Shown: positions 1 through 6,135 of the stretch, piece by piece
Numbering within the stretch: position 1 is the stretch's first letter
How the letters are laid out: each line of letters starts with the position of its first letter
DNA from: Chloroflexota bacterium
GTDB lineage: Bacteria > Chloroflexota > Dormibacteria > CF-121
DNA length: 12,078 bases
Reading direction: 5' to 3'
NCBI GenBank assembly: GCA_005880605.1
Contig: VBIS01000039.1
Coordinates: 1 to 12,078, forward strand
The notes under the pieces: generated by a model
Told to the model about the DNA's origin: nothing
Seen by the model: only the letters and a program-made list of their open reading frames with translations
The model's database searches: none
Position numbers and translations under genes: made by a program

Positions 1-480
1 CTCAGCCATGGCCTGCCCGCGATCCGGCTGCGACCCTTCAACCACACAGGACCGCGCCAGGCCCCGCATTTCGCGATCGCCAGCTTCGCTCAGCAGATCG
101 CGAGGATTGAACTGGGCGCCCAGCCGCCGGTCCTGAAAGTGGGCAACCTCGATGCCCGACGCGATTTCACCGACGTGCGTGACATCGTGCGCGCCTACCT
201 GATGGCGGCAGAGAAGGGCAAGCCGGGCGAGGTCTACAACGTCGGGTCGGGCACGGCGCCCCGGCTGCGCGATCTGGTCGCCCGGCTCCTGACGATGACA
301 CGGGCGAGCATCAGGCTGGAGGTGGATGCCGGACGGAAGCACGCGGTCGAGGCCGACGTCTATCTCTGCGACGCGCTCCGTTTCCGGCGGCTCACCGGCT
401 GGGCGCCGCAGATCTCGCTGGATCGCACGCTGCGGGACACGCTCGAGTACTGGCGCCGCTGCGAGCGACGCGCCGCCTGA
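1..480 (+). CDS. rmd: GDP-4-keto-6-deoxy-D-mannose reductase (GDP-D-rhamnose forming), C-terminal part
   Basis: The reading frame is open from the first base, so the N-terminal Rossmann part lies outside the window and 159 residues are visible. They are the C-terminal substrate-binding half of an extended short-chain dehydrogenase/epimerase. Seen: RPFNHTGPRQ at visible residues 11-20, then VGNLDARRDFTDVRDIVRAY (about 46-65), then YNVGSG (about 79-84). The RPFNHTGP and GNLDARRDF blocks are what I know from Rmd-type GDP-6-deoxy-4-keto-mannose reductases, which make GDP-D-rhamnose; GDP-L-fucose synthases carry a different block here. The next gene, manC, begins on the last base of its TGA, and gmd, which makes the substrate, follows, so the genes look co-transcribed and translationally coupled. 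A GTG at 139 could be mistaken for the start, but homology continues upstream of it. Another SDR acting on a related GDP-sugar is the main alternative. Confidence 0.85.
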   Translation, partial: LSHGLPAIRLRPFNHTGPRQAPHFAIASFAQQIARIELGAQPPVLKVGNLDARRDFTDVRDIVRAYLMAAEKGKPGEVYNVGSGTAPRLRDLVARLLTMTRASIRLEVDAGRKHAVEADVYLCDALRFRRLTGWAPQISLDRTLRDTLEYWRRCERRAA

Positions 481-1550
481 TGGGCCGCCACGTCGTCATC
501 CTGGCGGGTGGTAGCGGCACGCGGCTCTGGCCACGCTCTCGCGAGAAGTCGCCGAAGCACCTGCTCGCCCTCGCCGGCCGCCTCTCGCTCCTGCAGTCGA
601 CCTTCGAGCGGGTCCGCCGGCTGACGGAGGACGTGTACGTCGTGACCGAACGGTCGCAGGTGGAAAGCATCCGCGGACAGCTGCCCGACCTCGATGGCGA
701 GCATTTCATCATCGAGCCGGCGCGGCGCGGGACGGCGTCGGCGCTGGGCCTCGCCGCGCTTCGCATCGCCGAGCGCGACCCGAACGCCACCATGCTCTCG
801 GTCCACGCGGATCATTACCTCGGCCACGACGAAGAGGCGTACCTGGAGACGCTCCAGGCGGAAGCACGTTGGGCCGAGGAGAAGCGCGCCTTGGTCACGG
901 TTGGCCTGAATCCACCGTATGCCTCGACCGCCTTCGGCTACATCCAGACCGGTGCGCGCGTCGACGGCGATCACGAGGCGCCGGTCTACCGGGTCAAGGC
1001 CTTCGTCGAGAAACCGGACCTGAAGACGGCGCAGCACTACGTCAAGGATGGCGGCTACCTCTGGAACCTCGGTCTCTTCAGCTGGCCGGTCGAGGTGCTG
1101 TTCAGCGAGATGGCCGCGCACGCCCCTGAGCTGTATGCCGGGCTGGAGCGGGTGAAACAATCGCGCCGGGCCGGCGGGCGGGAGGAGGCGGATCACGCCT
1201 ACGAGTCGCTGCCGACGGAGGCGATCGATTACGCCGTGCTGGAACGCACGCACAACCTGCTGGTGGTTGGCGCGACCTTCGAGTGGCACGACCTCGGATC
1301 GTGGGCCGACCTCCACGACATCCTGCAGCAGGACGAAGCCGGCAACTTCGTGGAGGGCGACTCCGTCCTGATCGACTCCAAGAACTGCATGATCCACTCC
1401 CCCAAGAAGCTGGTGGCGGCGGTCGGCCTGGAGGACATGGTGGTAATCGAGACCGAGGACGCCATCCTGATCTGTCCCAAGGCGCGCTCCCAGGACGTGA
1501 AGCTGATCGTCGAACGCCTCAAGCAAATGGGTAAGACCGAATACCTCTGA
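480..1550 (+). CDS. manC: Mannose-1-phosphate guanylyltransferase (GDP-mannose pyrophosphorylase)
   Basis: Cytosolic enzyme joining mannose-1-phosphate and GTP into GDP-mannose. The 356-residue product has the nucleotidyltransferase signature GGSGTRLWPRSREKSPKHL at residues 10-28, the metal-binding HADHYLG at 109-115 (Asp111), FVEKPD at 175-180, YLWNLGLFSW at 193-202 and DLGSWADLHD at 271-280. About 356 residues is the length of the single-domain enzyme. The bifunctional AlgA/ManC form is about 470-480 residues because it carries a C-terminal type II phosphomannose isomerase cupin; here that cupin is a separate gene at 4036. The ATG overlaps the preceding TGA by one base (TGATG), so translation is probably by reinitiation, and this fixes the start. 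gmd follows after 13 bases. Specificity for mannose rather than glucose-1-phosphate rests on the motif set and the gmd neighbour. Confidence 0.95.
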   Translation: MGRHVVILAGGSGTRLWPRSREKSPKHLLALAGRLSLLQSTFERVRRLTEDVYVVTERSQVESIRGQLPDLDGEHFIIEPARRGTASALGLAALRIAERDPNATMLSVHADHYLGHDEEAYLETLQAEARWAEEKRALVTVGLNPPYASTAFGYIQTGARVDGDHEAPVYRVKAFVEKPDLKTAQHYVKDGGYLWNLGLFSWPVEVLFSEMAAHAPELYAGLERVKQSRRAGGREEADHAYESLPTEAIDYAVLERTHNLLVVGATFEWHDLGSWADLHDILQQDEAGNFVEGDSVLIDSKNCMIHSPKKLVAAVGLEDMVVIETEDAILICPKARSQDVKLIVERLKQMGKTEYL

Positions 1551-1563
1551 CCGTCAGTACACT

Positions 1564-2589
1564 GTGGCCGTGGCAAAGCGCGCGCTGATCACCGGCATCA
1601 CCGGCCAGGACGGGTCTTACCTCGCCGAGCTGTTGCTGGAGAAGGGTTACGAAGTGCACGGCGTGGTGCGCCGCTCGTCCAGCATGAACCGCAGCCGGAT
1701 CGATCACCTGGAGCACGCGCATCCGTCGCACCTCGAGGGCGCCCGCTTCACCCTCAACTACGGCGACATGACCGATTCGGGCGGCCTGAACCGGCTGGTG
1801 ATGACGGTGCAGCCCGATGAGATCTACAACCTGGCCGCCCAGAGCCAGGTCCATATTTCCTTCGACCAACCCGAGTACACCGGCAACACCGATGGGCTGG
1901 GTACGACCAGGTTGCTGGAAGCGATTCGGGCCAGCGGACGCCCGACGCGCTTCTACCAGGCGTCGACGTCGGAGATGTTCGGCCTGACGCCGCCGCCGCA
2001 GAACGAGCAGACGCCCTTCTATCCGCGCAGCCCGTATGGCGTCGCCAAGCTCTACGCGCACTGGATGACCGTCAACTTTCGCGAGGCCTACGGCATGTTC
2101 GCCTGCAGTGGCATCCTCTTCAATCACGAGTCGCCCAGGCGTGGCGAGAACTTCGTAACTCGCAAGGTAACGCGCGGCGTGGCGGCCATCGTCGCCAAGC
2201 GTTCGACCAAACTGCGCCTCGGCAACCTCGAATCCAAACGCGACTGGGGCCATGCCAGGGACTACGTCGAGGCGATGTGGATGATGCTGCAGCAGGACAA
2301 GCCCGATGACTACGTCATCGCCACCGGCATCCAGTGGAGCATTCGCCAGCTGGTTGCGCTCGCCTTTGGTCTGGTCGGCCTGGACTGGGAGAAGTACGTG
2401 GAGGTGGACCGCGCCTACTTCCGTCCCGCCGAAGTCCCCGACCTCTGTGGCGACCCCAGCAAAGCGCGGGCCCGGCTGGGCTGGCGGCCGAAGATCAGCT
2501 TCGAGCAGATGATCCGCGAGATGCTGGAGTCGGATCTCGCCGCGCTCGGCGTGCGACCGGCCGACGTCCTCCGTACCCCAGTACGATAG
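1564..2589 (+). CDS. gmd: GDP-mannose 4,6-dehydratase
   Basis: NADP-dependent enzyme converting GDP-D-mannose to GDP-4-keto-6-deoxy-D-mannose, the branch point to GDP-D-rhamnose, GDP-L-fucose and related sugars. The 341-residue product is of usual family length. Seen: Rossmann GITGQDG at 11-17 directly followed by SYLAELLLEKGYEVHGVVRR, the ASTSE block at 133-137 with the catalytic Thr/Glu, YPRSPYGVAK at 153-162 with the Tyr158-Lys162 pair, NHESPRRGENFVTRKV at 187-202 and RDWGHARDYVEAMW at 226-239. The start is GTG at 1564; a second in-frame GTG lies two codons on, and I see no good Shine-Dalgarno, so coupling to manC 13 bases upstream is likely. The mutase GTG lies 8 bases past its TAG. The identification is near certain. 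Confidence 0.97.
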   Translation: MAVAKRALITGITGQDGSYLAELLLEKGYEVHGVVRRSSSMNRSRIDHLEHAHPSHLEGARFTLNYGDMTDSGGLNRLVMTVQPDEIYNLAAQSQVHISFDQPEYTGNTDGLGTTRLLEAIRASGRPTRFYQASTSEMFGLTPPPQNEQTPFYPRSPYGVAKLYAHWMTVNFREAYGMFACSGILFNHESPRRGENFVTRKVTRGVAAIVAKRSTKLRLGNLESKRDWGHARDYVEAMWMMLQQDKPDDYVIATGIQWSIRQLVALAFGLVGLDWEKYVEVDRAYFRPAEVPDLCGDPSKARARLGWRPKISFEQMIREMLESDLAALGVRPADVLRTPVR

Positions 2590-2597
2590 GGACAACC

Positions 2598-4043
2598 GTG
2601 GCGAACGTCGAAATCACGTTTGGGACGGATGGCTGGCGCGGCATCATCGCCGACGACTTCACTTACGAGTCGGTTCGCATCGCGACCCAGGGCATTGCCC
2701 AGTACCTGACCAGCCGGCCGAACCCGTCCGCGATCATCGGCTACGACACGCGCTTCGCCTCCGACCTCTTCGCCCGCGAGGTCGCCCAGGTGCTGGCCGC
2801 CAACGGGGTCAAGGTCTTCATCATCAACGCCCCGGCGCCGACCCAGGTGGCGACCTTCGCCATCCTCGACAAGAAGGCGAGCGGCGGTCTTGTGATCACG
2901 GCCAGCCACAACCCGTACTACTTCAGTGGCCTGAAGTACAAGCCGGAGTACGCCGGCTCGGCGTCGCCCGAGGTCACCGCGCGGCTGGAGCAAGAGATCC
3001 AGCGGGTGCAGCGCGGCGGGCGCGTGAAGCAGGTGCGCTTCGACGATGCGCAACGCGAGGGGAAGATCGAGGTCTTCGACCCCCAACCGGCGTATGCGGC
3101 ACAGATCAATCGCCTGGTCGACCTGGGCGCCATCAAGGCCGCCGGGCTCAAGATCCTCCACGAGCCTATGTACGGTGCCAGCCAGGGCTATGTGCGCGCG
3201 CTCCTCTCCGGCGGCAAGACGACCGTGGAAGAGATCCATGGCGAGCGGAACCCGGGCTTTGGCGGCATGCACCCCGAGCCCATTGCCCAGTGGATGCCGC
3301 AGGCGATGGAGCGGATGCGCAAGGGTGGCTTCGACCTCTGCATCGCCAACGACGGCGACGCCGACCGGGTCGGCATCATCGATGAGCGCGGTAGCTTCAT
3401 CAACCAGCTGCAGGTGATGGCGCTGCTCATGATGTACCTCGTCGAGAAGCGGGGACAAAAGGGTGACGTCGTTCGCTCGCTAACCTCCACCTCGATGGTC
3501 GACAAGCTCGGGGAGCGCTTCGGGGTCACGGTGCATGAGCTCAAGGTCGGCTTCAAGTACATCGGGCCCAAGATGGCCGAGAGCAACGCCATGCTCGGCG
3601 GCGAGGAAAGCGGTGGCTTCGCCTTCCGCGGCCACATCCCGGAGCGCGACGGCATCCTGTCGGGCATCACCTTCGCTGACATGATCGTGAAGTACGGGCA
3701 GCCGCTGTCGAAGATCATGGAGCACCTGACCGAGCTGGTGGGACCGCACTTCTACGCCCGCCACGACCTGCATCTCGACCGGCAGGAGTACGCGGCCCGC
3801 CGAGCCGAACTCTACGCGCGGCTGGAGAAGGAGCCGCCTACCGAGATCGCCGGCGGCCGCGTGGCCCGGTCGCGGACCGATGACGGCTTCAAGTACTACC
3901 TCGAGGACGGCAGCTGGGTGCTGGTCCGGTTCTCCGGCACCGAGCCGTTGATCCGGGTCTATAGCGAGGCCGGCTCGAAGGACCGCGTCGACCAACTGCT
4001 GGCCGCGCTCGAAGAACGGTTGGGACTGCGCCAGCTTGTCTAG
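2598..4043 (+). CDS. Phosphoglucomutase/phosphomannomutase (alpha-D-phosphohexomutase family)
   Basis: Interconverts hexose-6-phosphate and hexose-1-phosphate through a phosphoserine; in this cassette it most likely makes mannose-1-phosphate for ManC. The 481-residue product has all four family signatures: active-site TASHNP at 101-106 (Ser103), metal-binding DGDADR at 252-257, sugar-binding GEESGG at 335-340 and the phosphate-binding RFSGTEPLIR at 444-453. I place the start at GTG 2598, which puts the conserved FGTDGWRG block at residue 8 and gives an AGGGA Shine-Dalgarno at 2588-2592, five bases upstream, partly inside the gmd stop codon. The same frame is open back to 2334, but that stretch lies on top of gmd and has no family homology. 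Mannose versus glucose preference cannot be read from the motifs, so I give no gene symbol; manB would fit the context. Confidence 0.93.
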   Translation: MANVEITFGTDGWRGIIADDFTYESVRIATQGIAQYLTSRPNPSAIIGYDTRFASDLFAREVAQVLAANGVKVFIINAPAPTQVATFAILDKKASGGLVITASHNPYYFSGLKYKPEYAGSASPEVTARLEQEIQRVQRGGRVKQVRFDDAQREGKIEVFDPQPAYAAQINRLVDLGAIKAAGLKILHEPMYGASQGYVRALLSGGKTTVEEIHGERNPGFGGMHPEPIAQWMPQAMERMRKGGFDLCIANDGDADRVGIIDERGSFINQLQVMALLMMYLVEKRGQKGDVVRSLTSTSMVDKLGERFGVTVHELKVGFKYIGPKMAESNAMLGGEESGGFAFRGHIPERDGILSGITFADMIVKYGQPLSKIMEHLTELVGPHFYARHDLHLDRQEYAARRAELYARLEKEPPTEIAGGRVARSRTDDGFKYYLEDGSWVLVRFSGTEPLIRVYSEAGSKDRVDQLLAALEERLGLRQLV

Positions 4044-4434
4044 CGCTCCACCCTCCCCCTCTGGGGGAGGGCAGGGTGGGGGCGTTGTCAAGAAGCCCTG
4101 GGGCTGGGAAAACCGCTTCGCCATCACCGACAAATACCTGGGCAAGGTAATCCACATCAACACCGGCGAGATGCTCAGCCTGCAGTATCACCGGCAGAAG
4201 GATGAAACGCTGCTGGTGGTCAAGGGGGCAATGGACCTCCAGCTCGAGAACGACAGGGGTCAGATGGAGACGCACCGGCTGACTCCCGGGATGTCGCGAC
4301 GGGTCACCCCCGGGCGCAAGCACCGGATGATCGGCGTCGAGGAGTGCGAATTCTTCGAGGTCTCAACGCCGGAGATCGATGACGTCGTCCGATTGGAGGA
4401 CAAATACGGCCGGCAGGGGACCAGCACGGCTTAA
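4036..4434 (+). CDS. Cupin, type II mannose-6-phosphate isomerase family
   Basis: A short single-domain cupin (132 codons from the only in-frame standard start) like the C-terminal isomerase domain of bifunctional AlgA/ManC, which interconverts fructose-6-phosphate and mannose-6-phosphate. Family-like sequence begins at about residue 19, KKPWGWENRF, and continues through GEMLSLQYHRQKDETLLVVKG (metal-binding His/Glu cluster), TPGRKHRM and EVSTPEIDDVVRLEDKYGR. With manC lacking this domain, the two halves appear as separate genes of one cassette. The start is a problem: the only ATG/GTG/TTG upstream of the domain is TTG 4036, which overlaps the mutase by 8 bases and makes residues 2-17 (SSAPPSPSGGGQGGGV) a translation of the G-rich repeat at 4049-4082. 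The real start may be this TTG, or a nonstandard codon near 4084. Isomerase activity is inferred from family and context; related small cupins may act differently. Confidence 0.82.
   Translation: MSSAPPSPSGGGQGGGVVKKPWGWENRFAITDKYLGKVIHINTGEMLSLQYHRQKDETLLVVKGAMDLQLENDRGQMETHRLTPGMSRRVTPGRKHRMIGVEECEFFEVSTPEIDDVVRLEDKYGRQGTSTA
4049..4082 (+). repeat. GC-only hairpin overlapping a four-tract G-quadruplex motif
   Basis: CCCTCCCCC at 4051-4059 and GGGGGAGGG at 4063-4071 form a perfect 9-bp stem with a TCT loop. The right arm also starts a G-quadruplex motif, GGGGGAGGGCAGGGTGGGGG at 4063-4082, with loops of 1, 2 and 1 base on the mRNA-sense strand, so the two structures would compete. It begins just after the mutase stop (4041-4043) and has no T-run, so it is not a classic terminator. 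The sequence resembles dispersed C/G-rich intergenic repeats seen in many high-GC genomes; that resemblance is from memory and untested. Confidence 0.8.
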
Positions 4435-4447
4435 CTCGACCCGCATC

Positions 4448-4465
4448 TTTCCACAGTATCCACAG
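4448..4465 (+). promoter_or_regulatory. Tandem DnaA-box-like 9-mers
   Basis: Two 9-mers in direct tandem, TTTCCACAG (4448-4456) and TATCCACAG (4457-4465), differ at one base. In DnaA-box phase the second reads GTATCCACA (4456-4464), 8 of 9 matching the TTATCCACA consensus, and the first reads CTTTCCACA (4447-4455), 7 of 9. They sit 106 bases upstream of the membrane-protein ATG. Two boxes are too few for an origin, so a DnaA-responsive promoter element or chance are the options. Confidence 0.4.
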
Positions 4466-4486
4466 AACCCACGATCGACGTCGAAC

Positions 4487-4506
4487 ATTTGTTTTCGAAT
4501 ACAAAT
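4487..4506. promoter_or_regulatory. 20-base near-perfect palindrome, candidate operator
   Basis: ATTTGT-T-TTCGAA-T-ACAAAT is symmetric except for one T/T pair. It is the most AT-rich stretch in the neighbourhood. Overlapping half-sites CGAAC (4482-4486), CGAAT (4496-4500) and ATTCG (4505-4509) recall the CGAAC-N4-GTTCG style of Gram-positive LexA boxes, but the match is imperfect. It lies upstream of the leaderless promoter of the membrane-protein gene, so it is a likely binding site for a dimeric regulator. The regulator is unknown. Confidence 0.5.
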
Positions 4507-4554
4507 TCGGGGTTGCATCTGATGGCTTTCCCCAGCCCCAAACGGACGTTTCCC

Positions 4555-4563
4555 TGCTAGACT
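4555..4563 (+). promoter_or_regulatory. Extended -10 promoter of a leaderless gene
   Basis: TGCTAGACT reads as TGn plus the -10 hexamer TAGACT (4558-4563). The hexamer ends exactly 7 bases before the ATG at 4571, so transcription would begin at or next to the start codon. There is no Shine-Dalgarno in front of the ATG, and no clear -35 is visible. The same TAGACT-N7-ATG arrangement precedes coaX. Confidence 0.55.
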
Positions 4564-4570
4564 AGCCGCC

Positions 4571-5428
4571 ATGTCGGAAGCCCTGGCGAGTTCTTCCGCA
4601 ACCCTTCCGCCAGGACAACTGCGGGCGCGACCTCGGCCGCGCCCTGCCCCCCGCCCCGTCCAGCTCGGCACTCGCTACCTCGGGTTGCTCTCGGCCTGGG
4701 CGGTCGCGATCGGCCTCAGCTTCAAGTCAGAAATGTTGTCTCCCACCCAGGTCTGGCAGGCCACGGCCGGGCTGGCGGTCCTGACGACGCTTGGCCTCGT
4801 CTTCCTTCACGCGCGAAACCGCACCCCGGCGTGGATGAGTCTCGATCACTACATCTCGCCGGTGCTGATCATCATCGCCGCGTCCGCCTTCTCGATTCTG
4901 GCCCCCGACTATCGGGTGCACGCGCTGGCGATGCTGACCATGGGCGCCTTCATCTTCGCCAGCGGTTTCGTCGACCTCTCACGTGGGATGGGCCGCGAGC
5001 GTCCGCTGCACCGCTTCCTGCGAGACGCGACCACCTTCTGCGCGCTGCTCGCGCTCTTCTTCCTGATCCTGCAGTCCAACGACCTGCCCAACGTCATCAA
5101 GTTCAGTGCGGTCTTCGTGGTCGCGCTGCTGAGCGGCTACCGTAGCTTCCGCTTTGCCACCAAGCGCGAAGGCCTCGCCCTGCTCTCCGCCTTCCTCACC
5201 GCCGGCACCGTCACCTTTGGCGCCTTCGGGATGGTGACCTACCTGAACCAGGGCAGCCAGTATGTTGCCGTCATCCTCGCCTTCGCCTGGTACGCGTGGC
5301 AGGGGCTGACCGTCCATGCGCTCGACGACTCGTTGAGCCGCCGGATCATGTTCGAGTACGGGCTGTTCGCCGTGATCTGCGTCTACCTGATCGCGCTCGC
5401 GCTGGTGACCGGTCGCCCGATCGGCTAG
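4571..5428 (+). CDS. Unrecognised polytopic membrane protein
   Basis: I do not recognise this 285-residue protein. It has a basic, proline-rich N-terminus (RARPRPRPAPRP at 18-29) that is probably cytoplasmic, then about nine hydrophobic segments at roughly 36-52, 62-80, 95-112, 116-134, 154-169, 176-193, 201-225, 229-248 and 261-280. There is no cleavable signal peptide and no catalytic motif I can name. Arg/Lys-rich loops lie at 138-151 (RGMGRERPLHRFLR) and 191-200 (RSFRFATKRE), with LDDSLSRR at 251-258 before the last segment. The ATG is placed by the leaderless promoter 7 bases upstream; no Shine-Dalgarno is present. It follows the sugar cassette after 136 bases with its own regulatory island, so it need not belong to that operon. 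Its stop codon interlocks with that of livF in CTAG. An accessory polysaccharide-export or envelope protein is possible but not shown. Confidence 0.85.
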   Translation: MSEALASSSATLPPGQLRARPRPRPAPRPVQLGTRYLGLLSAWAVAIGLSFKSEMLSPTQVWQATAGLAVLTTLGLVFLHARNRTPAWMSLDHYISPVLIIIAASAFSILAPDYRVHALAMLTMGAFIFASGFVDLSRGMGRERPLHRFLRDATTFCALLALFFLILQSNDLPNVIKFSAVFVVALLSGYRSFRFATKREGLALLSAFLTAGTVTFGAFGMVTYLNQGSQYVAVILAFAWYAWQGLTVHALDDSLSRRIMFEYGLFAVICVYLIALALVTGRPIG

Positions 5429-6135
5429 ATCCCCAGGTACGCCTTCTGGACGTCGGGGCTTTCCATCAACTGTTTCGACGGCCCTTCTTTGACGATCCGG
5501 CCGGTTTCGAGCACGTAACCACGCGCCGCGACACCCAGCGCCTTGAGCGCGTTTTGCTCGATCAGCAGGATGGTCGTCCCCTCGGCATTGATCTCGCGGA
5601 TAACCTGGAAGATGGTGTCGACCATGAGCGGGGCGAGTCCCAGTGAGGGCTCATCGAGGAGGAGAACTTTCGGTCGTGACATCATGGCCCGGCCGATGCA
5701 GAGCATCTGCTGCTCGCCGCCGGAAAGCGTGCCGGCGAGCTGTGCTTGCCGTTCCTTGAGACGGGGAAAGAGCGTGTAGATCCGCTCCATGTCCGAACGC
5801 GTTTCGCCGTCGCGCCGGATATAGGCGCCCAGGTCCAGGTTCTCGCGCACGCTCATGCGGGCGAAGATCCGGCGGCCTTCGGGCGCGTGGCCGATGCCCT
5901 TGGTGACGATGTCCTCCGCCTGCGTGCGCGTGATGTCCTGGCCGCGGATCCGAATGCTGCCGGAGCTGGCTGGGGTGAGCCCGGAAATCGCTCGAAGGGT
6001 CGTCGTCTTGCCCGCGCCATTGGCGCCGATCAAGGTGACGATCTCGCCCTCGTCGACGTGGAGGCTGACCCCGCGCAGGGCCTGGATCCGCCCGTAGAAG
6101 ACGTCGATCTGATCGACCTCGAGCAGGACCCCCAT
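5425..6135 (-). CDS. livF: Branched-chain amino acid ABC transporter, ATP-binding protein LivF
   Basis: One of the two cytoplasmic ATPases that power the HAAT importer. The 236-residue product has the length and features of LivF: Walker A GANGAGKT at 37-44, the PEGRRIF block at 85-91 in the Q-loop region, signature LSGGEQQ at 137-143, Walker B VLLLDE at 157-162, and Gln194 in LIEQNA where most ABC ATPases have the switch histidine, which is normal for LivF. The ATG overlaps the livG TGA by one base (TGATG on the minus strand), giving translational coupling. It is the last gene of the operon and ends tail-to-tail with the membrane-protein gene, sharing CTAG 5425-5428. No terminator hairpin is visible between them. 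The real substrate of the transporter (branched-chain amino acids, amides, urea or others) cannot be read from the ATPase. Confidence 0.95.
   Translation of the reverse strand: MGVLLEVDQIDVFYGRIQALRGVSLHVDEGEIVTLIGANGAGKTTTLRAISGLTPASSGSIRIRGQDITRTQAEDIVTKGIGHAPEGRRIFARMSVRENLDLGAYIRRDGETRSDMERIYTLFPRLKERQAQLAGTLSGGEQQMLCIGRAMMSRPKVLLLDEPSLGLAPLMVDTIFQVIREINAEGTTILLIEQNALKALGVAARGYVLETGRIVKEGPSKQLMESPDVQKAYLGI

Noticed and set aside
360..1526. A 388-codon open frame on the minus strand over manC
   Set aside because: It lies wholly antisense to a gene with a full motif set, its translation has no recognisable domain, and long antisense frames are expected in high-GC DNA.
1519..2595. A 358-codon open frame on the minus strand over gmd
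   Set aside because: Antisense to a near-certain gmd; low-complexity composition and no motif.
2334..2597. N-terminal extension of the mutase into gmd
   Set aside because: Out of frame with gmd and unlike the mutase family, which begins just before FGTDGWRG; the GTG at 2598 has a ribosome site.
4128..4407. ACAAATAC words inside the cupin gene resembling half of the 4487-4506 palindrome
   Set aside because: They are ordinary Asp-Lys-Tyr codons in conserved protein positions (DKY), without the second half-site.
4482..4497. A true LexA (SOS) box
   Set aside because: CGAACATTTGTTTTCG departs from the symmetric CGAAC-N4-GTTCG form and the downstream gene is not an SOS gene; kept only as a resemblance.
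4435..4570. A replication origin, because of the DnaA-box-like pair and AT-rich palindrome
   Set aside because: Only two imperfect boxes, no dnaA/dnaN/parAB neighbours and no extended AT-rich unwinding element.
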